From the NCBI RefSeq assembly GCF_029168945.1, contig NC_083605.1, positions 2,983,280 to 3,047,279 on the forward strand: a DNA stretch of 64,000 bases. The letters are read 5' to 3'. The notes beneath the pieces are model-generated. The model was not told where the DNA came from. It did not search any database and was given only the letters and a program-made list of their open reading frames with translations. Positions 34,726 to 55,620 of this stretch are shown here, in pieces. Position numbers and translations under genes: made by a program. The stretch comes from Cannabis sativa. Taxonomy: Eukaryota; Streptophyta; Magnoliopsida; Rosales; Cannabaceae. Position 1 is the stretch's first letter. Every line of letters starts with the position of its first letter.

Positions 34726-36331
34726 CACTACAACAAATTAAAGTTTTAGGGGCGACCAATTTAGAGGCGACAAAAAGTCGCCTCTAATAATAGGGGTATT
34801 AGGGGCGACAACACTGTGTCGCCCTTAAAGAAATCTATTTTATTTATTTTTTAATTCGTGAACAATTTTGTCGCCCCTAAAAATATTAGAGGCAACGTTT
34901 TTATAAATAGAGGTGACAATGTCGCCCCTAATAAAATTGAAAATTTCCCGTTTCATTTAGGTGGGATTTTTCCCGCTAATGGCATTAAGGGCGACATTTG
35001 TTGCCCCTAAAATCATTAAACATAGCCCATTTATTAGGGGCGACTAAAAGTTCATCATATTAAAACCCTAAGGCTCCCCCTAGAGCTTCATTCTCTTCTT
35101 CCTTCTATTTTTCTTTTCAGCAGCCTTCAACAAGAAAAAAAAAATTCTGATCGCCTCCTTCGTTTGACCTCGTCCCTCCTCTCCCTCTCTGTCAGCCCCC
35201 TCCATCGCGGTGTCTCCGCCTTCACCAAGCACCTTGACCCCGAGGCTGCCCCCAACAAAAAATTAGATTTTATTGTTTTTCTTCTTTCTTCTTCTTTTTC
35301 TTAAAAAAAAAAGTTATATGAAAATTTTGTTTTTTTTAAATAAATAAGATTTAATATTATGAGAAATTGTGAAAAATGTAATTTTTTTTATTGTATGTTT
35401 GTTTTTCACTACAAGAAAAGATAGTATTAGGGGTGACAAAAGTTGCCCCTACAAACCTTTATAATCGTCCCTAAAATGTATTAGGGACGACAAGTCGCCA
35501 CTAACATATCGCTCCTAATACTTCGTCCCTAATGCTCCTTTTTAGAGGCGACAAAATAAATCGCCCCTAAAAGTGATTATTAGGGGCAATTTTTTATTGC
35601 CCCTAAAAGTATTAAAATCGCCCCTATTTTAGGCAAATTAGGAGCAAAGAAAATCGACATTTTCGTGGTTGGCCGTCGAAGGGAGATGCCGGAGATATAG
35701 CGGCGACGAAGGAGAACGCGAAGATTTACAACACGAGATTGATCGAGGAAGCTCAGTCGAGCAAGGGGACTCCAATGAAGCCGAGAGGGACAAAATCGAC
35801 ATTTTCGTGTTTCCTCTGTTCAGCGAAAACAAGAAGAAAGGAAGGACAACAGAGAGGAACTTCGAGATGTTCAATGGTGACGGGTCGAAGGTGTACGACA
35901 AGGATTTGAGCTGTGAAAGAATCGAGGAATGTGATTAGGGTTTGAGAATTGGAGAATGACTGGGCTTAGAAATGGTTTGTACTGATTGGGCCTATTAGTT
36001 CTAAGAGTGACTGAGGTAACATTTGTTGTAGTGTTAGGAGCGACAAAAGTCGTCCCTAAAAATTTAAAAAACACCCCTAATAACAATTATTTTCACAAAA
36101 TATTTTTATATAATTATTTTACATGAAATATGTATTGTCCAATTATTATGGGTGATAAGTCGCCCCTAAAAATATTAAACATTGCCCCTATTAAATTTTT
36201 AAATTGAAATAAAAAATAAGAACAATAATTTAGGGATGACTAATGAATATTGTCCCTAATAATAGGTTATTAGAGGCAATTATTTGTCACCCCTAAAATT
36301 ATCGCCCCTAATACTATCTTTTGTTGTAGTG
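34726..36331. mobile_element. Composite of deleted CACTA elements, GGGGCGACAAAA family
   Basis: Two left-type ends (CACTACAACAAATTAAAG at 34726; CACTACAAGAAAAGATAG at 35407) and two right-type ends (TTTGTTGTAGTG ending at 36033; CTTTTGTTGTAGTG ending at 36331) lie in one tract filled with GGGGCGAC and GTCGCCCCTAA repeats. The end at 35407 pairs best with that at 36331. Pairing 34726 with 36331 and 35407 with 36033 gives a legal nested order. No duplication settles it. The middle holds a pyrimidine-rich, GC-rich stretch (35080-35260) like a gene leader and an 89-codon open frame (35669-35938), perhaps the remnant of a captured exon. Confidence 0.65.
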
Positions 36332-37096
36332 TAATTGGACCAATAGCGATATTGACACGTAAGAGAGTGTTAGACACTATATTTTTGCACTATGCGGATC
36401 TCGTGTAGCATACTTTTTTTTCTGTTTCGAATGTTCACTGAGGGTATGACTCTCTGATACTATGGCAAGAATTATTGGACTCTATCTCAAAGTCAATTAA
36501 TAATGAGTGAAGTAACTCATGTTCTTATAAATAGCTTAATATTTTTATATTTAATCTATGCGGAATAATATTATCCAATAAAGTATTCGTGATCACTCCA
36601 AACTTAGCCAATATATATCTCTTGTTTTAAGTTTTTTCCCGGTGGCGAGTCAACCAAAAATCGATGTTTTGATGAGCTATATATATCGAGTCCACAATTC
36701 ATATTTATATATTTTGTATTAATTTTATATTTATACAAATTTTTTCATTTTCTAGCTAGAATAACATATAATGATGAACAATGTTAGATGATTTGGTATG
36801 AAAATTTAAAGAAAGAGATTTAAATCCATAACCACATGAAGTTTAATTAATTTTGTGTCTTTATAAAACAGTGAAGATAATTAATTGATCACCATGTTTG
36901 TTATTATTTTAATTTTATTATTAGTTACAAAACAGTACTGTAGGTTATAAACAAAACAACAATAATTAATGTCTACTATTTAATAAAAAAGAAATATAAT
37001 AAACTAATTAAGTGGAAAAGACTTAATTACACATCTATAACAACAATAATTATTATTTAATTAATGTTTTTAGCCTAACTCTCCATTATCAACACA
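36332..37096. other. Upstream flank of TPS2 with a MITE remnant
   Basis: Near 36336-36386 the sequence resembles one end of the GGTATCAGTGGT MITE seen twice in TPS1 intron 1 (shared words CCAATAG and ATTGACACGTA). The rest is AT-rich promoter-side DNA without a gene. Confidence 0.5.
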
Positions 37097-37104
37097 TATA
37101 AATA
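37097..37104 (+). promoter_or_regulatory. TATA box of TPS2
   Basis: TATAAATA lies 86 bp before the ATG at 37183, preceded by ATTATCAACA. The same ATCAACA + TATA arrangement lies upstream of TPS1, which supports both as core promoters. Confidence 0.75.
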
Positions 37105-37182
37105 CAACACAAAGCAAGTAAAAGTTTTCATCCCAAAAAATATTTTATATATTATTATTATTAATTATTACAACAAATTAAA

Positions 37183-46276
<9,094 letters not shown>

Positions 46277-46301
46277 AGTTAAGTAATAATAAGAAAATGA
46301 T

Positions 46302-46307
46302 AATAAA
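46302..46307 (+). terminator. Poly(A) signal of TPS2
   Basis: AATAAA 26 bp after the TPS2 stop, in an AT-rich 3' flank that extends to the copia insertion at 46518. Confidence 0.55.
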
Positions 46308-46517
46308 AACTTTATTGTAGTAAGATTTTCATGTAGTGGAATTGAAGCTTATTTCAATAATCAGTATAAATTTTGAGAATAAAGAATACCAAAACTATTA
46401 ATAAGTTTTTCTTTTCTTTTTCCTAATAACCCATTTTTCTTCTTTAAACTAATCTCCACAAATGCTTAATTTAATAAGTTTTGAAAATCCTATAAAATTT
46501 GTTGTCTTGACTGTTCG

Positions 46518-47647
46518 TGTAAAGTCTTTTTTGGCAAGTTAGGTGACAAAATAATTTTTCCTTTTTATGGTAAGATTGCTATGCATTCATTTTCGATTTC
46601 TTACCTTTTTAATTTGGTTTTTAGTTGCCATTTTCCTTGTTTGGAAAGTTGTACTTTCAGCTGAACTTTCCTTTGTTGAAAACTTCTCAAAAGAGAAGGA
46701 ATTCTCTTTTGGAAAGTTGTCTTTTTTAGGGAAACTTTGATTATTGCCTTTTCCTTATTAATTTCGATTGTATCTTGATACAATCAGAATATCTAATCTG
46801 TTTTTGGCAGGAATCAAGCATTGATAGAAGATCGGACCCGATTTTAGTTAGTTTCCCGTTTCTGGTCAGATCTGCTGCGTCAGCATTCGAATCTGATGTA
46901 GCAGATCGTGTTTCTTTTGAAAAGTTTTTGTACAGCTGATAATTCGAACTTGTGGTTGCCTCTTTGGTTTCTATGTTCTATAAATAGAGCCTAGAGAGCA
47001 ACCATTCGAATTACCTCTTCCATTATTCATTTTTTACATTTATCTTTTGAGAGAAGAGAGTGTTTCTTTGTTTTGTGAGAGCCTAGTTGTTCATCTAGGT
47101 TCTAGTTGTTCTATTTCTGTTCTTACTCTATCCTAGAGGTTGTGAAGAACTACTTGACTGAACAAGAGATTGGTCTTCGGGAGAAGACTTGATAAAGCCT
47201 TACTTCGGGAGGAAGTAAGCACTTGGTCTTCGGGAGAAGACTTGTTGAAGCCTTACTTTGGGAGGAAGTAAGCACTCACACTTCAAAGACGAAGGGAGTT
47301 CGGGCTTGAAGGTGTTTCAAGAAGTCAGATTCATAAAGTGGATTACAAAGGATTGCGGCAATACTTTAGAGGGAGTCTAAACTTGTTTAAGTCAATTGTC
47401 TTTGTAATTTTTGATACTTTATTAATTGATTTCATTCTCTGGGCGTGGCCCCGTGGACTAGGAGTGTTCGTGAGAACACTGATACCACGTATAAATCTCT
47501 TGTGTCAAGTTATTTATTTTTCTGCAAATATTTTATAGTCTGCCTGTTCAGTTTTGCTGTAGAAGAATTACTTTCTGCTGCTGCAAACGCTTACAGTTTT
47601 TATATTTTCTTATATACAACTGACATTTGCAAAAACACAGTTTTTCA
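46518..47647 (+). repeat. 5' LTR of the copia element
   Basis: Contains a TATA box, TATAAATA, at 46979-46986, then paired direct repeats built on TCTTCGGGAGAAGACTTG (47173 and 47223) alternating with GCCTTACT(T/C)(T/C)GGGAGGAAG, presumably in the R/U5 part. Confidence 0.93.
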
Positions 47648-47649
47648 AT

Positions 47650-47661
47650 TGGTATCAGAGC
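47650..47661 (+). other. tRNA-iMet primer binding site of the copia element
   Basis: TGGTATCAGAGC two bases after the 5' LTR, the standard initiator tRNA-Met complement. Confidence 0.93.
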
Positions 47662-47707
47662 GGGACACTAAACTCTTAGTGTGGTCCTATAACGTTTTTG
47701 TGTTAAA

Positions 47708-50700
47708 ATGTCATTCTTTGCAGAAGGAAGTTCTATTTCTAGACCAGCGTTGCTTAATGACTCTAACTATCCTTATTGGAAAGTTACAATGAGGGCCTTC
47801 ATCAAATCTCAAGATGAGAAGGCTTGGAGAATGGTTCTATCAGGTTGGTCTCTTCCAGTTGAGATAGATTCTTTAGGTAATACTACTATAAAATCTGAAC
47901 TGGAATGGTCTATTGAAGATGATAAACTGTCTGCCTACAATAGCAAAGCCTTGCATGCTATCTTTAATGGTGTAGGTGAGGGTTACATTAAACTTATATC
48001 ATCTTGTGTTTCTGCTAAGGAAGCTTGGGAGATCCTTCAAACTCAGTTTGAAGGAACTTCTGATGTGAAAAGATCTAGATTTATCATGCTTCAAACTAAA
48101 TTTGATGAGCTTAGAATGTCTGATAATGAAACTTTAACTGAATTTTATGAAAAATTATCTGACATTGCTAATGAATATTTTGCTCTTGGAGAAAAGCTTG
48201 ATGATTCTGTTCTTGTGAGAAAAATTGTTAGAGTACTTCCAGAAAGGTTTGATACTAAACTTTTGGCAATGGAGGAAGCTAAAGATTTTAGCACTATGAA
48301 GGTGGAAGAATTTATGGGTTCCTTACGTACTTTTGAATTAAATCAACAGATTAAACCCAAATTCATTGCTGATAAAGGTAAAAGTATTGCTTTGAAAGTT
48401 GCTGATAATGAAAATTCTGATAGTGAATGTGATGATGAGATTGCTTTATTAATTAAGAATTTTCAGAAATATATGAAAAAGATGGGAAATAAAAAGAACA
48501 TATCGAAAGGTTCAAAAGGTAATACTTTCATTAAACCATCTGTCTCTAACAAAAAGGGAATTCAGTGCAGGGAATGTGAAGGTTTTGGGCATATTCAAGC
48601 TGAGTGTGCAAACACTTTGAAAAAGAATAAGAAAAGTTTCAATGTCACTTGGAGTGATGATGAAACCGAAAGTGATGAAGATACTGCTGAAAATGTTGCC
48701 CTAACCTCTGTTATGACTAATGTGTTGTGTGATTCACAGGTGAAAGCTAGATTGGTATGTCTGAATAATACCACCGAACAAGAGGAATCAGATTCAGATG
48801 AGTCTGAAATCTGTGAAGAGTCTCTTGCTGAATCATACAAAGTCATGTATGAGAAATGGATTCACGTTGCTTCTGAAAATAGAGAGTTGAATAAATTGAA
48901 TAAAAAATTGTCTTATCAGATTGAAATGTGTGAATTGAAAATAAAAGAGTATGAGACAAGTTTTTGCGATAAAGATGAAAAAATCTCTCTCTTAAAGAAG
49001 GAACTTGAAAATTTTAAGAAAAATGTTCAAATGCTTAACCCTGGATCTTCTATTTTTGAAAAAGCTCAGAATGCAGGTCAAAGAGGTTTCGCAGGCCTTG
49101 GTTCAAATGGAATGGAAAGTTCTGGAGTCACGAAGTTTGTAAAATCTAGTGTTCCAACGAATCACTTTAAGGCTACAAATTCTGCCGTAACAGTTTCACA
49201 GCCTGTTGCAGCAAGAGCAGCTTCTGATGCTGCAAAATCTCCAGGATTTTCGAAAAGGGTAAGATCTCAGGTAAAAAGATTTGTTCCCATTTGTCATTTT
49301 TGTGGTAGAAAAGGACATATCAGACCTAAATGTTTCACGTTGAACAATCTGTTTAAAACAAATTATTTTGATAATTTAGAAAAATCTCAAAAGAAACATA
49401 AAGGTTTGAAACAAATATGGGTGAAAAAGAAGTGTCTAGCTGGTTTTTCTGATAAAACTGCTGCATCTCAAATGTGGTATTTTGACAGTGGTTGCTCTAG
49501 ACATATGACAGGTGACAAGAATTTTTTGACTAATATTCGGCCTATGCAATGTGGAGAAGTCACTTTTGGTAATGGCGTATCTCGAAAAGTTGTTGGCATG
49601 GGAACTCTAAATTTTGAAGGGTTACCTAGACTAAAAAATGTGATGTTATTTGAAGGACTGAGGGCTAATTTACTTAGCATCAGTCAAATTTGTGATCAAG
49701 GGTTTACTGTTTCTTTTGATAGTGATCATTGTTATATTCTGAATGATGACAATGAATGTATCTTGCAAGGATTTCGATCCAATGATAACTGTTACACTCT
49801 AACCCCTGTGTTTACTTTTCATTCAGCTATCAACAACACCATAGATCTGTGGCATGCCAAGCTTGGGCATATTAATTTTAAAAACCTGAAAAAATTGTCA
49901 AATACAGGTATTGTTCGTGGACTTCCCAAGCTTGGTAAGGAAAGTGAAGGTAAGTGTGAACCGTGTCAACTTGAGAAGCAATTAAAAATCACTCACAAGC
50001 CTGTGTCTGATATCAATACCTCAAAAGTATTGGAATTGCTTCACATGGATCTCATGGGTCCAATCCAAGTTGAAAGTTTGAATGGTAAACGATATATCTT
50101 TGTGTGTGTTGATGATTTCTCTTGTTTTACTTGGGTAGATTTCTTAAGAGAAAAATCTGATACTTTTGATGCCTTTAAAACTCTTTATTTGAGATTAAGA
50201 GTTGAGAAAGGTTGTAATATTGGGAAAATTGTTCGAATTCGAAGTGATCATGGTAAGGAGTTTGAAAATTCTGTGTATGATGATTTTTGCAAGTCTACAG
50301 GTATAACTCATGAATTTTCAGCTCCCAAAACTCCTCAACAAAATGGAGTTGTTGAGAGGAAGAATCGAACATTGCAGGAAATGGCAAGAGTGATGTTAAA
50401 TAACAAGAAGTTGACAAAGCGCTTATGGGCTAAAGCTATTAACACAGCTTGCTACATAATAAACAGAGTGTTTATTCGTCCAGGTACCTCAAAAACATCT
50501 TATGAAATCTGGAAAGGTAAGCGCCCCAATGTAAGTCATTTTCATGTTTTTGGATGTGTATGTTATGTCTATAGAGATCGTGAGCATATTGGTGAATTTG
50601 ATGCTAAAAGTGATGTTGGTGTGTTTATTGGATATTCCTTAAATAGTAGAGCTTATCGTGTTTATAACATGAGAACTCAAACTGTTTTGGAATCAGCTAA

Positions 50701-52568
50701 TGTGGTTGTTGATGATTTTAAAGATTTTTCAGAATTTTTCACAGAAGCCAAGATAGATAGTCTCATGGATGCTCCTCCAGAAGCAGCAACAGCAGATCCT
50801 GATGCAGCAGAACCCATTGCTGATGCTGCAAATGACGAATCTGCTACTGCAACTAAGATTGGAGAACCAGAACCGTCTATCTTGACTCATCCAAACATCA
50901 TCACTGATTCTATTCAGAAAGAACCAAGCACCAGAGTCAAACTGAATCATCCAAAAGATCTCATCCTTGGAAATCCTGAATAAAGCATGGTAACTCGCAG
51001 AAGGTATATTAATTTAATCAGCTTTCTTTGCTTTGTTTCTCAATATGAACCGAAAATGTGAAGGAAGCCATGACCTTTGAGGAATGGCTCAATGCAATGC
51101 AAGAGGAACTCAACCAATTTGTTCGCAACAAGGTATGGATTTTGGTCCGAAGACCAAAAGGTATAAATGTTATTGGAACAAAGTGGTTGTTTAAAAATAA
51201 AAGTGATGAGTTCGGTACAATTGTGAGAAACAAGGCTCGTTTGGTGGCACAAGGGTACACACAGGTAGAAGGTATTGATTTTGATGAAACTTTTGCTCCT
51301 GTTGCAAGATTAGAATCAATTCGTTTACTTTTGTGTATTGCTTACATTTTGAATATTAAATTGTTTCAAATGGATGTGAAATCTGCCTTCCTAAATGGTA
51401 TTTTGAATGAGGAAGTTTATGTTGAGCAACCAAAAGGATTCGAAGATCCTCAATTTCCAGACCATGTATACAAACTTGAAAAAGCTCTGTATGGTCTGAA
51501 ACAAGCTCCTCGAGCTTGGTATGAAAGGTTGACTCAATTTTTACTTTCTCATGACTATCACAGAGGTAGTGTGGATAAAACTCTTTTCATCAAGCATATA
51601 AAATCTGATTTTATCATTGCTCAAATTTATGTTGATGATATAGTTTTTGGTTCTGCATCTAACCATGAAGTGCAGGTATTGGTTGATCAAATGAAAAGTG
51701 AATTTGAAATGAGCATGGTTGGTGAGCTTAATTTCTTTCTGGGTCTTCAAGTGAGACAAATGGAAGGAGGTACATTTGTATCTCAAAGTAAGTATGCTAA
51801 GAACCTTGTCAATAAATTTGGCCTTGAATCGGCTAAGCAGGTAAGTACTCCAATGAGCACCACACTGAAATTAACAAAAGATGAGAATGGAGTAAAGGTA
51901 GACACTACACTCTCTCGTAGCATGATTGGAAGTCTTTTGTATTTAACTGCTAGTCGTCCTGATATCTATTACAGTGTGGGAGTGTGTGCTAGATATCAAA
52001 GTAATCCTTGGAATCTCATGTATCAGCTGTAAAAAGGATTATTAGATATGTTAATAGCACTCCTGATTATGGAATTTGGTACTCGAAAGATACTAATTCA
52101 AATCTTGCTTGTTTTAGTGATGCAAATTGGGTAGGAAATGCTGATGATCGAAAGAGCACAAGTGGAGGGTGTTTCTTTCTTGGGAATAATCTAGTATCTT
52201 GGCATAGCAAGAAACAGAATTCCATCTCCTTGTCCACTGCCGAAGCTGAGTACATAGCTGCTGGCAGTTGTTGTACTCAACTATTGTGGTTGAAACAAAT
52301 GTTGATTGATTATGGGTTTGAATTGGGTGTTTTGACTATTTTTTGTGACAAAACTAGTGCCATAAATATTCCCAAAAATCCTGTTCAGCATTCTAGAACA
52401 AAGCACATTGATATAAGACACCACTTTATCAGGGAACTTGTTGAAAATAAATCATTACAATTAGAATATGTTGATACTGAAAAACAATTAGCTGATATTT
52501 TCACAAAGGCCCTAGATGCAAGTCGCTTTGACTCCCTCAGAAAGTCTTTGGGAGTTTGCATTGTTTAA
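47708..52568 (+). pseudogene. Copia gag-pol polyprotein, one stop and two frameshifts
   Basis: ATG at 47708 gives a Gag beginning MSFFAEGSSISRPALLNDSN with NYPYWKVTM. A first zinc knuckle CRECEGFGHIQAEC (48565-48606), an acidic stretch, a coiled coil (about 48840-49030) and a second knuckle CHFCGRKGHIRPKC (49292-49333) follow. Protease: WYFDSGCSRHMTG near 49474. Integrase: LWHAKLGHINFKN...CEPCQLEK zinc region, then HMDLMGPI and a DDE core (50040-50420). The frame ends in TAA at 50981-50983 where the family has a codon, and a missing A near 51056 shifts it. RT continues 51058-52032 (TKWLFKNK, KARLVAQGYTQ, IYVDDIVFGS), a second one-base loss occurs near 52015, and RNase H follows to 52568 (SDANWVGNADDRKSTSGG, STAEAEYIA). 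Gag through integrase is intact; RT cannot be made in frame. Confidence 0.93.
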
Positions 52569-53642
52569 TTTTATCATGTTCATAATTCTTGTACAATAGT
52601 GTTATGTGATTCATCTCTAGCTCTTAATCTCCTATCATTGTATTTTGACAAATCATGTTTATGCTTTTTGGATTATAATTAGTTAGGATCTCAGTCTGAT
52701 CATACTTTGTGATGTTGTGTTAAAAGGTTCATGTTACTCTTTATTTGTGTCTAGGATTAAATAATGTACTTATACAGAGTTGAGCAATTTTTGTTTCAGT
52801 CTTGTCAGGCCCCTTGCTGGAATAGAGCTACCCATACTGAGGTGTGAAAGCCATCTGTTGAGTAAGCTGGAACATTGTAATTAGCAACTATGATGAGGAT
52901 GCACTACCATAGAAAAGGGCTACCTTCAGTATGGTGTGAAAGCATCCAGTTGCGGGATCAAATTGAAAAAGGCGAAAATGAAAAATCTTGCCAAGGACAA
53001 TGATCCTATTTTCACTGCACACACTTATGTCTGACAAGTGTGTTCAAATCTGTAAGTCTCCTCTATTAAAATTAAATTGATAATCCTGGTTCACAATTTT
53101 CAGTAACATGCATATATTTTTCCTCAACATCAATTAAGTATGATTATTTCCTGAGATACTAATTAGTTATTTTCCTTAAAAGCATAACATGTATTTTATT
53201 TTGTCAATTGTCAATGATATTTGATTTCTTTGCTTGATTCGAATCACATATATTTATTGTACACATTGTATTTTATTTTCGGTTTTAATTTAAAATAATA
53301 AAAAAAATAATAAAAAAAAAAGAGGGAGGCGTGTGACTTGCTTCATGGGTTAAGGAAATCTTGTGCGTAAATGGTAAGTATCAACATTCATTCTTCTTTG
53401 ATTTATTTTGATATTTTTCCAAGTAAAGATTAATCTTTATATGGTAATGTGCCTTTATTCTTGAAAGATTGATTTATTTTTGGAAAAATTATTGGCATTT
53501 CTAGTTTCCTTTTATTTTTTTTTTAAAAAAAAAGGGGGAAAGGAGTTGAGAAGTGGGCGGTTTCCTTTTATGTGTTCATGGGCTGGCGGTTACCATTTGA
53601 ATTTTCAAAATTAGTTTCCTTTTCTTGTTTTGATTCCAAGGT
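52569..53642 (+). other. Spacer between copia pol and the extra ORF
   Basis: Holds two similar units, GAGCTACCCATACTGAGGTG (52826) and GGGCTACCTTCAGTATGGTG (52918), each followed by TGAAAGC(C)ATC. Two A-rich runs with purine tails (53298-53328, 53522-53545) resemble polypurine tracts. No reading frame. Confidence 0.6.
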
Positions 53643-53739
53643 TATATAAACCAATCTTTGACACTTAATTCACCACCTACCCGAACCCTCTTTCTTGTTT
53701 CTTGTTCTGTCACTGTTCATCTTCTCTTTCAGTTCGAAA
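53642..53739 (+). promoter_or_regulatory. Possible internal promoter and splice acceptor for the extra ORF
   Basis: TTATATAAACC at 53641-53651 looks like a TATA box about 90 bp before the ATG. A pyrimidine tract ending CTTCTCTTTCAG (53721-53732) looks like a splice acceptor 7 bp before the ATG. Either could give a subgenomic mRNA. Inferred from sequence only. Confidence 0.45.
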
Positions 53740-55293
53740 ATGGTGAGAACCAAGAATCTAGGGCACACTAAAAAGTTAGAAGAAACCGTTCCAACTCCTT
53801 CCAATGCTCCCCCTGCTGCCTCAGTTCATCCTCCTGCTGTTGCAAAGCCTGGAAATTCATCGCTTCCCCAGCGTGAATCTCAAACCGAGAAGCCAAAACG
53901 TCCACCCAAGCAAGTTGCTCACAAATCGGTAAGGCCATATCGCACCTGGACTTCCTCGTCTGAATCTTCAAAGGAATCTCCTCCTCCATTGGCTGTTCCA
54001 CCTCCTGCTGCATCAATGCCTGGCTCCACTCCAACAGGCCCTTCTACTCGAACTCTAGCCCAGCAAGCCTCGGCTGAGAAAGAACTTCGAGCCTCTCAAT
54101 CTCGAGAGAAGACTGTCCCTCCAGCCAAGAAGAAACTCAAGACTAATCCACCCTCGGCCTCATCAAGTTCCAGTTCAGAAGAAGAGGATCCCATGGAAGT
54201 TTCTTCAGACAAATCAGTGTCACTTCACTCTGAGAAAGACAGTGAGGACACAGAACTCGAGCCCGAGCCTCCTCGACCAAAATCTGCTTCTACAGCAAAG
54301 GCCTCTGCTGCTGCCAAAGGCAAGCAGCCCATGGAAGATCCTACATCTGGTAATATCCCTTCCTCTCTTTCTGGCTGTCCTCGTTTTTATTATCGAGACA
54401 ATGAGCGTGACTGGAATTTATATGCAACCCGTAAGTTTGAAAGTGAGAGGAATTATGATTTGCATGCCCATCGTGTTTATGGTATTGTAAAGTACATTCA
54501 ATTTCATCAATGGGAAAACACTCTTACTGGTTTCATTGGATACATTGCAAACATTGTTAAGGATTTTTATGCTAATCTCACTGATGATTTCCTTGATGAG
54601 AATTCTAGACTCTATCGAAGAGTTTATGTTAGGGGTCATTGGTTCTCTTTTTCTGAAAAGGATATTGCTCAAGCTTTGCAATTTCCCGAGAATGTATCCA
54701 ATGTTGTGATGTCCATGGATCGTGAGTTGATGCACTCTGAACTCACTGGTGCTCGTTCAGAATTGAAACCAGGGGAGAGTCTTCGAATCACTCACCTCAC
54801 TTTTGCTCATGCTTCCCTTATGCGGTTTGCCTTAAGCAATTGGGTTCCAAATTCTAACAAGACCGTGGTATCTCAAGATGTGGCTTCACTCCTATACCGC
54901 ATCACTTCTGGAACTTCCATTGATCTGGCCTCACACATTCTTAACCAGATTGTCTCCTTCCGAAGAGGTAAAAAGCCAACCTTTGAACTTGTATTTCCAA
55001 ATCTAATCTATAAGGTTTTATCTTCTCAGAAGAATGTGGCCCAATCACATGAAACACTTGAGCCTCCCATCACTGGACCTACATTCCAGCCCTCTGAATA
55101 CTTTGATGGCGTGTTTCAAAAACGGCCAAAGGCTGGTGCTGCTGCTGCTGCAAGTTCAGGTTCTGCTGCAGCAGAACTCCTGGAAGTCAAGTCTGAACTT
55201 CAGAATGTGTATACTCGCCTTGGAGCAATGGAAGAAGTCCAGCATGGCATGTCCAGGCAACTGTCCTCTTTGATTAAACTCTACAAAGATTAA
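53740..55293 (+). CDS. Extra ORF after copia pol (Sire env-like position), 517 aa
   Basis: The best start is ATG at 53740 (MVRTKNLGHTKKLEE); the open frame upstream has no ATG. Residues 1-205 are Pro/Ser/Lys-rich and probably disordered, with a Ser/Glu-rich acidic patch (residues about 145-180). Residues about 220-440 form a folded-looking region (YYRDNERDWNLYATRKFESE, FYANLTDDFLDENSRLYRR, VYVRGHWFSFSEKDIAQAL) that resembles the plant 'putative transposon protein' family found in retroelement-related ORFs. The end (about 470-517) is a short predicted coiled coil (ELLEVKSELQNVYTRLGAME). I see no signal peptide, no transmembrane segment and no cysteine-rich ectodomain, so 'env-like' is a positional label only. 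The frame is fully open although pol is broken. Function unknown. Confidence 0.75.
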   Translation: MVRTKNLGHTKKLEETVPTPSNAPPAASVHPPAVAKPGNSSLPQRESQTEKPKRPPKQVAHKSVRPYRTWTSSSESSKESPPPLAVPPPAASMPGSTPTGPSTRTLAQQASAEKELRASQSREKTVPPAKKKLKTNPPSASSSSSSEEEDPMEVSSDKSVSLHSEKDSEDTELEPEPPRPKSASTAKASAAAKGKQPMEDPTSGNIPSSLSGCPRFYYRDNERDWNLYATRKFESERNYDLHAHRVYGIVKYIQFHQWENTLTGFIGYIANIVKDFYANLTDDFLDENSRLYRRVYVRGHWFSFSEKDIAQALQFPENVSNVVMSMDRELMHSELTGARSELKPGESLRITHLTFAHASLMRFALSNWVPNSNKTVVSQDVASLLYRITSGTSIDLASHILNQIVSFRRGKKPTFELVFPNLIYKVLSSQKNVAQSHETLEPPITGPTFQPSEYFDGVFQKRPKAGAAAAASSGSAAAELLEVKSELQNVYTRLGAMEEVQHGMSRQLSSLIKLYKD

Positions 55294-55620
55294 GTTGTTT
55301 CTCCTTTGTTTTTTTTTTTAATTGAACTTATATCTATTTTTCTTTCTTTGTTTACTTTGGCACTCCGATAAACAAAAAGGGGGAGAGATATTTATTTTTT
55401 GGTTTGTTGCCCAACTCTGGACCCTTTTTTCAGGGGGAGTTGTGGTTGGTTAGTACTTGCGAACATAATGTTTAAAAGTTAGCATGTTTTTGTTTTTATT
55501 GTGATATTCGATTGTGTTACTCAGGGGGATCAGTAGTTTCTTTTGCTCTTGCTAACTTTGCCTTGCAGGTACTTTTTGTTAAAAATTATTTTGTTCATCT
55601 AAAGTGCCAAAGGGGGAGAT
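55294..55620 (+). other. Copia 3' region with purine tracts, including the PPT
   Basis: AAAGGGGGAGAT (55609-55620) abuts the 3' LTR and is the polypurine tract. Further tracts AAAAAGGGGGAGAGA (55375-55389), CAGGGGGAGT (55432) and CAGGGGGATC (55524) precede it. Confidence 0.8.

Noticed and set aside
53695..53739. Hydrophobic FLVLSLFIFSFSS segment in front of the copia extra ORF as an envelope signal peptide
   Set aside because: There is no ATG in front of it (only TTG), and it overlaps a pyrimidine-rich splice-acceptor-like tract. The real start is the ATG at 53740.
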